From Mesorhabditis belari (taxonomy: Eukaryota > Nematoda > Chromadorea > Rhabditida > Rhabditidae): a DNA stretch of 64,000 nucleotides. Shown piece after piece: positions 31,236 to 42,400 of this stretch. The notes under the pieces were generated by a model. It searched no databases. It had not been told where the DNA came from and saw nothing but the letters and a program-made list of their open reading frames with translations. Each line of letters opens with the position of its first letter. Within the stretch, counting starts at the first letter, position 1. A program made the position numbers and the translations under genes. The stretch covers positions 248,001 through 312,000 of the forward strand of contig CAUEEP010000891.1 of assembly GCA_958450365.1 (NCBI GenBank), written 5' to 3'.

Positions 31236-34200
31236 CTATTTTTCTCTTTCCTCCATCCTCATCCACGTTTCCATTTGTCGTTCTAGCATCATTTCGACCG
31301 CTCGCTCGGTCGCCTAAACGAGTTCCAATGATTTGGGTTAGGTGCTTAGAGATTAAAAAGCCAGTTGGGCTAAGAATCTGTAATGCAAAAATCGAATTTC
31401 GTAAGTCTAGAAAAAATGTAGGTTTCCGATTTGGCTGATGAACCGAGAAACGCAGTTACCAAGCTTTCCTAAAATCCCTGTTGCAAGCGTTGCCCACAAT
31501 TTTGTCCACAATTTCAGAGTCATAAAGTCAAACCGACTTGTGTCCGCAGGTCCAAAACGTCAAAAATCAGTATACCAGAGTTCTTAAAATCATCAAAGAC
31601 TTCAGAAAAACGTAAAACTTTTGAGGGAAGTGGGTAAAATTGAGGACAATTTTCAGAACTCTGCTTCTGATTGGTTCTTGGTTTTTCTTTTTAATCTTAC
31701 CACTTTGGCTTCAAGTTCCAGTCGTGCTTTCTCCACGTTCTCCGCCTTGATTCGATCCTAAAAGTGCCTCCCAATCTTTGTTCTATTCTCTTCTCACTTA
31801 CTTGCTGGATTCGATGCATATTCTCTTTATGTCGGTACCGTTCCTCAGTTTTTCAATTTCTGATCTCCGATTTGCTTCAAGCATCTTCATCAAGAAGTAT
31901 AACGGCATTTCTGGCTCTTTTTCTTTTCTTTTCAAAAAAAATAACAAAGGCGAAGCATTTTATTTAACTAGGAAGAATTACGATTGTGAATAAAATGTTT
32001 TCTCTACCATGCAAGGCAAGGCTATGGTCGAAATTCTCTTGAAGCGAGGCATAATTTGCTCGATTCTCCTCAAGTTTTCCCTCCAATTTGACCACTTTAT
32101 CGCACAAGTCTTGTTGCGTCAAACGGTGTCGCGCCTCAGTGGCAAACTCGTTAGCACATCGCTGAAAAGTTCCTTTTAATTTCTTTCCTTGGGCTTATTT
32201 GAGACTGTACTCAGTTTCGTAACACTCACCTCAAGCTGCACACTAAAAACCTCGTAATTGTTGTTGATGATGTTGGCAAGGGCCTTCGGAGAAACGTCGT
32301 TCAAATATTTTATCACCTCCGTGATCAGCGCATCCTACAACTTATCTCAAAAAAAGCAAGAAATTTTTCAATTACTCTCATCGTTACATATTCTCGAGTC
32401 GAGCATTGTCGGCATATTTCTATTATGAGCGGGATTTGCTCTTCGACCGTCACGAGGTGGAGATGCTAAATCGTTCACCATGAAACTCAGAAATTGCTCT
32501 TATTTAACGAATTAGTTTTTAATTTGATTTCTAGAATAATCTCCTTTCAACTTACTTTCTGCAAGTTTTCTTGAAAGAAGCGGAGCAAGTCTTGGTAGAG
32601 GTTCTCGCACTTGCGCTCAAACTCTTCGTAGCGATCCTCGTTCAGCATGTCTGTATGTCGGATCTAAAAGAAATTTTGAAGTAAAGAAAATGAATATATT
32701 GAGGCATTTGCTTGACAATTTTTTTTGAACTTTTCTTTTGAACTTTTCACTTACATCAATTTGTTGCAAAAGCAGTCCTCGTTTCTTTCTCACAAGCTCT
32801 TCCTCATCAACGAAATCCAACATGACTAAATGTTTTTTGGCCTTGAAATTTCCGTTTTAAATGCAAATCTTTTGCATCAAAAACAGCTTTATACCGTTGT
32901 CAAAATTTTCGAGTGCCTTGCTTTTCGCCTCTTCATGTCGCTGTTTTAGCAGGTTTTCTCGCTTCCTTTTATTCAAGCGCTCGTGGAGTTTTGGCTAAAT
33001 TTTTCACAAGTGATTGTTTGAAGAAATGTTTGGATGAGTTTTTGAAACAACGAAACAAACGAACTTTGACAGATTTTTCATAAAGAGCATAGCTTTTTGT
33101 GACCGCTTCAGCCATTTGCACATCGCGGTATCGGCTCCGATTTGCCCTGGTCTTTTCCTTGGTCCGTCCCTAAATATTGGTCATGTTTTGGAACAAATAA
33201 TGAAGCACAAAGTCTTGGACCTGAATTTTTGTATACAAGCTATTTGTGAGTACAACTTTTTTCTCCGACCCATGAAAAGTCGTGGCTCTGACTTGGATGC
33301 GAAGCCTTGTCTACTGAATATTCTCTCTTTGACTTGATCATCGAGTTTAAAAAGACCAATAGATTTTGTGTCAAAAGCTACCGTAATTACGTGTTGTGAT
33401 CAAATTACACCCCGTTTACCTCAATATCTTGTTCGAAGCTCTCGAATCGTTCCAGTTTCTCTTCTCTTGTCCCAAAAAACGTATTGTTTTGATAGGCCTA
33501 AACGGTGAGTTTTGATAGGCCTAAGCTAGAAGTTAGATTTCAAAGGACTGACCTTCAACGTTTGCGCAACAATTTCTTGTTGTGCCTCCTTGTAGTCTCT
33601 TGGCTTGATCGGCCGGTGTTCGAACTTGGATTGGAGCTAGATTTGAGTTGTTTTTACTCAAGACTCAAGTAAGTGTTACCTTCTCAGCGAATGCTAAAAT
33701 ATGTCGACCTTTGAAAACTACCGTAATATTGTTTCACATCTTTACCCAATCCACTTTTATTATCTTTTGTGAACCATACAGAACAATGGTTAATAGATTG
33801 ACTAAAAATTAGAGATATGATTACTGTAGTTTAAACGTTTTAGTAAGTTTAGAGGGACACAGATGAGTATGAAATGTATGGTGGTGGGATCACAATATCG
33901 TGTACCTTTTCATGAAGTGTGTAAAACGTATCCATGCCCGCCATTTTGGCCTTTTCAAAGTACAGCTTGCTCGTGGCCTGAAAAGCAAATTTTCAGGTAG
34001 ATATGTGTATTTTTACAAACTTGAACCGCTGAAACGATGAACTTATGGGAGTTCGCCTGAATGTATTTGACGAGGTTCTAAATTTTCTCGAATTTTCTCT
34101 GAAATTAGCTATAAAAACTCACATCAACATATGGCATCAAAGTGTCTCCGGTGAGCGTTGTTCCGAGTACCGTTTTTGGCATCAGATTTGAGAGGATGAA

Positions 34201-37200
34201 CGCGGCACACTCGCTGAGCGCGTCCAGAAAACCGGGTCCACAATCTGAACATTATGCACAGAATCGTTTTTGCCAAATCTTTATTCATTTCTGGTATCTT
34301 TGCTGCATCTACCAGACTAATTCATTATTGAATTTTATTGAAAAACAAGAATTTGATACCTTTTGCGAAGATTTTCCCATCGGCACTTTGGACCTCTCTC
34401 GATGGAGTGGGCGCCATAAAACAGGCGACCTCGTCAAACGCATTCTCGATTCCCGTCCAATAATTTTGATTCTCGGACGAGCTCCTCGTTGTTTGCTAAG
34501 AGTTTCAAAAATCAGAGCAAATCTTTGGCTTGTTACGGTGTTTTTTTTTACATATGATAGAGGCTCGCAGCCAGGCCATAAGCCATGGCGGGACAAGCCA
34601 AATCAGACCGGGCCTAGGCCCAGACCAGGATCATAGCTTGACCCTGGCTGACCTACAAAATGTTGGTTCCAAGACTAGACAAGGTCAGGACCAAAATCCA
34701 TGAAAATTCATGAGTATAGTATGCCTAGAATTTGGTTCTAGAATCAGCCCTGCTATCATTGATGATTAGAGAAAATGCTGGTGGATCTATCTCAATGTTA
34801 AAATGTAGGGACGGATGTCTAATTATATAGAAAATTAGCTAAAGATAGACTTTGTTTTGCATACTGTAGCTTAGCCACGAAATATAACTCTTTTGAAAGA
34901 GGAAACTAAACAAACCCGTATCATCTCAAGGTAATCCGGCGAAAGTCCAGACTTTAGAGTGTCTCGTAGCAAGATCAATAAAAGCTAAAGCACTTTTTAT
35001 CAGTTACATATTTGCACAAACCTGTCCAACTTTATCGTCACTGCTTCGACTGTAATTGATGAAGCTGTTCAGCGAATCGAGATCTTGAGCGTCCATTCGA
35101 TGAGTCGCGTTGAAAATCTGAAAATTAAGCGTCAATCTTCTACAATGTATATGTCGCAGCCGATTATGAATGAAAGTAGCTTTTTCTAGAAATTTGTCGT
35201 CAAATGCAAACTTTTTTTTTATGTTGTAGTTGGTAAAACCCCAATTCTCCCAGTTCGAGCACGTGTCGGCAACTTTCCCATTTCGACCCAGAATTTAAAT
35301 GTTTTGAACCGTAATAGTTAGTAACCGTAACCATTTTTTGGCAAATTCGCGAACCACCAAAATTATCACCTTCGGGACCGTAAAGAAATCGATTTGACAT
35401 CGCCTATCATGCTTTATACTTTCGAATAAAGTTTAAGATTTTCACGTTTTCACGTTTTTAACTTTTGTCTTTTATATTTTCATCGGACTAAATTCTTTTT
35501 AAGATGGAGGATCGATTCGCTGAAACCTTCACGCAATATCAATCTTAAAGAAAGAAGATTTTGATACCGTCTGCTGACAAATACAATGAAATCCTTGTGA
35601 AAATCAAAGAATTCAGCGAGGGAAACGATAAGAAGAAAAAAAACCACGCGATGATGTCAACTTGCTAAATGCTAATTATGATTTTCGCTAGGGAAATCAT
35701 TTGATTCATAATCGGCTGCGACATATATACGGAGCTTGATTGGGCAAGTTTTTATGCTGTCAAATTAAAAAGAAAACAATTAGGAAAAAGTTAGACTTTA
35801 CCCACCTTGCACGATGCCATCAACAACGAGATTGTGAAAATGACAGCCGATGCCGATGGGTCGCTGTTCAAGTCAAACGTACCTTGTGTATCGATCAACA
35901 GCACGGCCACCTATAATAGTAATCATTTTTGGTTCTTGCCAAGTTGCCGGGTATTATGAAGTTAGTTAAGTTAAGTTTTTAAATGAAAACTCGGTTCTTG
36001 TCGGGCCTCCGGGTATTTTGAATGAGTCGTCACGTTTTGAAAGGTTATAACTTTATCCAGGAATAATATTATTGCTAACTTTTTATATCATTGTATAGAG
36101 GACATTTCAGGCTTTTGAAAGACACCAAATACAGTTTGATTGAATTTTTTATTTCCATGCGAACAAGGCGACACTGCGCCCGGTTGGATCGGCCTCGTTT
36201 GTTCAGATTTGGCTTTGATTATCCAATCAAATTGTATTTGATGTCATTCGAAAGCCTGAAGTCCTCTATTTAACAATTTAAAAATTCACAATAATATCAT
36301 ATCTGCACAAAGTTGTGGCCCTTTAAAAGCGCGGCTACTCATTCAAAATACCCGGAGAACCGATAAGAGCCGAAAAGTCAAAAGTTCAACCTCATTGCCT
36401 TCTTTGTCGAGTCGATGAAACACTTGGGACCAAACCATAATCCCAGTGGTGTGTCGGGCGTCACCAGATTTAAATGGAATCCAGTTTCTGTAAGCGATTT
36501 AATGACTTGAGTTTAAAAATGAAATCCATGAAAACCCGTATTTTATGAAAAACCACATTTGGGTCGTAGGTGATTTTTTAAAATAGTTTTTGGTTCAACT
36601 GGGTTGAAAATTTCCACCCTGGGGCTTTCAATGGTGGTGAAATCGAATCCGGCATTAGCTTTTGGCTAGAGTACACCTGGGATTCGGAATTTGTGCTGCA
36701 ACGTACTGGCCGGTAGGTCGTATCGATGGGTCTCGTACTTTTTTTGAGTCCTTTTGGGCTGAAAATTTGCACTTGGGGATTCTCGGGGATGGCAAATTCG
36801 AATCTGGCCTTAGTTTTTCAAAATAAAGTACCCAGTGCACGCAGCTTACAATTAATATGCCCACACCTCGCCGTGGCTAAAAACACTATAACTGACTTAA
36901 ACACGTTATTTTTGGGATATCTTTTTAGATATTAAATTTAGAGATATTTTTCAAAATTTTCATATAAAAAATGAGCTTAATGGGCACATGCTCGAAAATG
37001 TCTCTAGTTTCAATATCATAAAAGAGAGCGCAAAAAATATTTACTTTAGAGAAAGTTTTCAATTCTTTGCATAAAAGTTTACTGGGATTTGCGATCCTTG
37101 TGCCTTCTTTTCTGGCACACTGCCCCGGATGTAGGGTCGGCCAACTTGGGTACTTAAACCGACACAGTAAATTGGTTTTCATTGAGAAAATGCTAGTTTT

Positions 37201-38539
37201 TCTTTGCTGAATAGTGCTTACGGCACCAAATAATCCCCAGAGCCGAAAACACTCAACTGTGCCTTTTGTGCATTTTAGAATGTCATTATCCAGCAATTAT
37301 TTGACCCATTTATTTGGATAAAGATTTATTTGCTCAAAATTATCCAAATAATTATTTGTCTGAAATTAACATACCCTGCTAAAGAAGGTATTTGCAGCTT
37401 TCTAACCAAATAAAGTCTAAAAATCTATGCAAAATCTGAGATCACCAGCCCCGAAAACCCTATTATACAAATTTTGGGCTTTCTGGCCAAGCCAAAGTTC
37501 GTCGCTGTCCAAAAGGTCAGTCAAGTTGAAAATGGCTTCGTCGCGAATGTGTTAAATGGTTTGATACAAACCCGATGACATCGTCGGGGAGAAAAGTTGG
37601 TTTCGTCACACCGTCTTGCAAAGCCTTGAGTAAAATGTTCAACCAGAAGGTCTTCCCTCGACGATATTTCCCGGCAGTCGAAATGATAGCAACCTAAAAG
37701 CATGGATGATCTACACAATTTTCGAAAAAAATTAGCAAGCCTCCTACGTTCAGCCGTATTAAATTGTTATGCCTAAATGAGAAGTGTTCAGCCTGACAAA
37801 TTTTTGCATTCAATTTGAAAGCATTCAGCCTTAAAGTCCGGGTTATTTAATTTACGAATAAACTGGGATTTACAATTTCTTTAAGCTCTTGTGCTATGCT
37901 CTGTGCTTTAGAAGCCGAAAGGCCAAATATCATATAACAAAGTTTGATACTATGAGTTATGACTGTTGAATATGTGATACTAGCTCTGCAATATGGTGTT
38001 ATAAAGCGTATGTGCTAATTACGATTAGTAGTTCACACGATGGTACTGTGTAGTACACATTAAGTAGTAATAGTACTGTTTTCTGTTCGGCCGAACTTTG
38101 AACTAAAGAAACCAAAGGCAGAAATGTGTTAGCCTGGGCCAGAAAACATGAATTTCAACTTACTGGTTTAGATCCAATTTGTGCACAAAGTCTCTGCAAA
38201 ACCTCTTGTTTGTAGTGCGTCTTACCATTATCGTCAATAGCGAAGAGTTGCTCCAAACCCTCCTGAAATGAAAAAAATCTGTAATCAAATTTTCTTTCCA
38301 TACACTAACAATCGACATTTGAGTGGAGCTTGAGTGAATCGAGGAAAGGTTGCCGTCAGATGGAGTAGCCTCACTTAACTGCGCGAGGAACTCGGCGCTA
38401 CTTGAGAGAATCAGTTCGATTGGATCCTCTCTACTCGTCGACTAAAGAGCTTCCAGTAATTCAAAGGGTAACAATCTATAAAAGCATTAAAACTCACTTT
38501 TTCTTGACTCGTTGAAAAGTTTTCGTTACTGAGCGTCAT
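31236..38539 (-). CDS. X: atlastin-like GB1/RHD3 GTPase with coiled-coil tail
   Basis: About 24 exons, roughly 765 residues: 38539-38498, 38441-38310, 38262-38164, 37693-37469, 36487-36391, 35910-35806, 35117-35022, 34984-34916, 34495-34360, 34244-34123, 34077-34027, 33977-33906, 33636-33553, 33497-33420, 33169-33065, 32994-32895, 32825-32755, 32663-32556, 32465-32388, 32334-32230, 32161-32008, 31910-31802, 31757-31701, 31313-31236. Motifs in order: G1 STAGKYRRGKTF, WLG, switch SGDARHTTGIMVW, G3 LLIDTQGTFD, G4 LLRD, then DCGPGFLDALSECAAF and TLTGDTLMPYV, all placed as in atlastins. Such GTPases remodel or coat membranes by GTP-driven dimerisation. The tail is charged and coiled-coil-like, with no clear terminal membrane hairpin. 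The block at 37,693-37,469 needs a 76-nt intron with a poor acceptor or a frame change, and exon 22 is one base short in an A-run near 31,850. Confidence 0.75.
35998..36363. mobile_element. MITE in X intron, nested inverted repeats
   Basis: Outer ends cctccgggtattttgaatga and tcattcaaaatacccggaga, and an inner pair gaggacatttcaggcttttg and cgaaagcctgaagtcctc (36,100-36,268). One fold-back element or one inside another. Confidence 0.8.
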
Positions 38540-39440
38540 CCTAAAGACATTCTTTGTCAAAGTTTGGCATCAGTTTTCTTTATCGAAGTTTAGCAAAGCA
38601 AATTATTTGGCACCGAGCATAAAATTTTAACAAAACAATCCGCTTTCGATTCTGATCGAAACAAATCGGATTTTGAAACAAAATCCGCTTTGGGATTAGA
38701 GTAGGTTTCTGCTGGGTGACGTTTTCGAAAAGTCACCTATTTTTTTAAAAATTATTATACTCAAACTAGTGTTCTACATTTCATTAGCCCACTTTTGGTA
38801 TTATTCAATGAAGAATCACAAGGCACAGTCAATGATCCAAAAATTGGGCTGATCGAACGAAAAAGGTAGTTGATTACGGTAGTAATGTCTTGATTTTCTA
38901 GCAATGTCTTAAAAGTAGATAAAACTTATTCAAAACCTTACTACAGTTCAAAACCTCGTTAGTAAATAACTCAAGGAAGATCGAAAAATCTATTGTACTA
39001 TATTTACTATCAATTTATGGATGTTTTTTTTGTCAAAGGGGTGCTAGAAAACATATTTACTAAAGAGGTTCATTTACTAAAGAGTTTTCTGCTAACGAGG
39101 TTTTACTGTATTTTTAAGCCCAAAACTTTTAGTTGGAAAGGATCCTGAGGAGTACTGTAGATGGGTACAAGAAAGGGATAAAAAAAAGTAATCAAGTGGC
39201 TGTGGAGCCTCTCTTTTCTACTCTCAAATTCTTGCTCAACACTTTAACAACTCACTGATAAGGTCCCCTCGTTGCCCCAATCCCTTTTTGGTCGACTTTC
39301 GAAACTCATAATTTTCGCATCAAACAACATTTCAGTTTTCATATTTTTAAAACATATTGCACCTTATTGTGCGTTAGCTTAAAAAAACTTTTGACTCTCA
39401 ATCACACTCAATAACTTGCGATAATCTGCATTTTCAGGAA
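38540..39440. promoter_or_regulatory. Right X/Y divergent intergenic region
   Basis: Space between the start codons of X (-) and Y-right (+). It matches 28,184-29,011 nearly base for base, with a 28-bp insertion near 38,728-38,755, and includes the pogo-ended MITE (38,944-39,108). No defined regulatory motif was recognised. Confidence 0.5.
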
Positions 39441-42400
39441 ATGGATAGCGGAATTTTTGACTGTGATTCAAGACAAGATTCAAGACAAGACAATTCCTGG
39501 GAGCCCGTCTGGAACAAAGATGACAATGTAATATTGTAAATAAACTATTGTAAATAAAAAAGTTTGCCATAGTCTACGCAGAAGTTGCTTATTGTTAGTT
39601 TTTTAAATCCAAATCAGGTTAAAAAATTTTTTTTAAAAGTGATTTTACCCTAAGATTACGTTTTTAAGGTCAGAGAACAAAGTAAAGAAAAATACTTTTT
39701 TTGATTGTTTATTGCTTAATCAATATTTATTACAGGTTGAAGAAATCAATGAACCGCTGGTACTCGTTTCGTTCGCTAATGGAGAGATTCACTTTGATGG
39801 AAAAGTAGCAAGGGATACAATTGACAACCCGCTGTATAAAAGCAAAAAAGGTAATTGATTTTCAATAGTTAACTAAAAGTTTGTTTTTCATAGCCAACAT
39901 TTCCAGAAAAGATTTGTCAGTACGATGGGGGCATCGCGTTGCGGAAAAAGCTTTCTAATGACCTACCTCTCAAATGGGATCAAGAATGGTGAGATCAGGT
40001 GAGTTCTGTTTGAGGCACTGTCATTGTTACGAGATGACTTTTCAGCTAATGTTTGTTTTCCCATATCTGCATTTAACTTTTCCAACTTTTAGAGGCGTTT
40101 TCGAGTCGGGATTTCGTCGTCAAACGGAGGGAATCCTCATTTTTCCCCAGCCCTACATTGTGGATGACGTGAGTGGCAAAACTACACTAAATTTCGAATA
40201 TTGCAATATATTCCCATTAATATAACTATGATATAACCACTAGAGTGTGTTCTTCTCAAGAAATAGTGTGAAATAGGAAACAGGTATGGTTGAAATAAAC
40301 TGAATATCTTGCGAATTATAGAAGATATTCAAGATATTCAGTTGATTCCTACCGTAATCCGTTCCCTATTTCACAATATTTCTTGAGAAGAACACACTCT
40401 AATAACCACACTCCTCTAATAAGCTTTTGCCTCGAGAAGGCATTTGAATGCTATAGTATCCTAGCATAGTCCCACCCTCTGATATAGCTCAATTATCAGA
40501 GGGTAGTCGATATTAGTCGATACAAAGATATAGAGAGCAATTGAATCAGTATCACCCCATGGGATACCATTAGAAACTTAAAGTTCTAAGCGCCCCATAA
40601 TATTTCAATTGACTACAGCGTTTTTCTGCACTACAAATTGAGCAGGATTGAATAAGCAGCTTTTTGCGTATGACACCGACGTTGGAGGAATTTAGGCTTG
40701 AGATTTTTTCGGTTTACCCACTACAGTTCTAAAGTAGCTAAAGTGTCTAAAGACTTATGGACTAAGACTAAAGACCTAATACATACTTTTGTATTCTTCG
40801 ATGTCCTTCTTGAATGCTTGCAGTCCATAGTAGATACCTAGATTACGATAGCTTTTCGGAAAATGACACACTTTAGAAAACACCTTATTCGAGAAGGACA
40901 CAGGTAACCACAGAGTTTCTGCCAACAAGGTTTACTGTAGCAAACCATGAGTAAGACTTTTCTATTCGTTTCAAGAAAAAACGGCGCCACTAATCGTTTC
41001 GTTGCAATACACTCCTTTTTGCTTAGCAAGAAAAAGACATACTTTTGAATGATAAAAGCCTTTATTAGGCGATGCGCTTCTCGAAGCTCAACATATTATG
41101 ACACAGGAAATTTAATTGCTCAAATTTTTCACAAAGCTCGCTGAAAAAAATATTTTGGCGCCAGATTAATTTTGGACTTTATACCTCAAATAAAATTTTT
41201 TTGCTTTTGTTTCTTATCATGATTCAAAAAACGTAAAATTATTGTGTCAGGAATTGAGAGGGAAATTAAGAATCGCTTATGGACCCATAAAATGAGTAGA
41301 AAACAAAAAAAAAGAGGCTGAAAAATTTTAAACACGAAAGTACAATAGGTATTTGGAAAAAAGTATAATTGCTTTTAGAGCAATATAGTTAATTTAGGTT
41401 GTTCTGTTCGACCCCAAAACACATGCTAACATTTTTCGGGTTGAATACGGTGTGGTAGAGTTGGGCATGCTTGTCTCCACTACTTACAGTGGTGAGGGAT
41501 CAATTTAACAAGGGTGTATCGCCGGAAACGATCAGACGACGATTAAATCAAGCTGGATTATATGCAAGAAGGCCTGCCGGTAAACCTCTGATGAGGCATA
41601 AGGCAGCCTTCGAAGCGAATTTCTTTTCCTTGAGTCGCGACTGCACAAATAACCAGAGATGCTCGATAACATTGATATCCGGTGACTAGGGAGGCGGATT
41701 GATCAATTTGCCTCGACTTGCCGCAAACCAGCCCGGAAGTCGTGCTCGTGTACCATTTTGAAGAGTCACCACCGTTCCCATCATGAGCCTTGACTTGTGT
41801 TTCGGATCGTTGTCCTGGTAGAGCATCCATCCAGGAGGCATTGTCTGTGTGGCAAAAGGCAGCATTTGGGTCTCCATAATGTTCTTGTAAGCCACAGCAT
41901 TCATCGTTGAGTTGACGTGAACTAATGGACCTGCTGAAGTTCGTGACATCGCTCCTAAAGAAAAACAGTCAGGTGACAAAATACTAAAAAGGCTCTTGCC
42001 CCAACACATTATGTTGCCTTCATTGAATTTCACCGTAGGCCGAATGTACTTGAGTGTGTATCGCTTTCCAGTCGGCGGCCGAATAAGATGGTTTCCGTCC
42101 GCGTGAAATAAATTGATTTTTGTCTCATCGGTAAATAGCACTTTCGCCCAATCACTTTTTGTCCAACTTCGGTAGGTCCGTGCAAAATCAAGGCGCTGCT
42201 TCCGGTGCTTAGAATTCTTCAGGTTTACGGGCAGCCCTTCTTGCATATAATCCAGCTTGATTTAATCGTCGTCTGATCGTTTCCGGCGATACAACCTTGT
42301 TAAATTGATCCCTCAACACTGTAAGTAGCGGAGGCAACGCGGCGCGTGCCCAACTCTAACGTAATCAACCCGAAAAATGTTAGCATGTGTTTTGGGGTCG

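Noticed and set aside
34142..34636. 164-codon plus-strand ORF
   Set aside because: It overlaps minus-strand exons 9 and 10 of gene X, which carry the conserved FLDALSECAAF and LTGDTLMPYV motifs.
37521..37718. 65-codon minus ORF in another frame over the X P-loop exon
   Set aside because: The frame with STAGKYRRGKTF is the coding one; this is an overlapping frame.
40838..41029. 63-codon minus ORF in segment S
   Set aside because: The same block in the left arm and in the second right-arm copy does not keep the frame.
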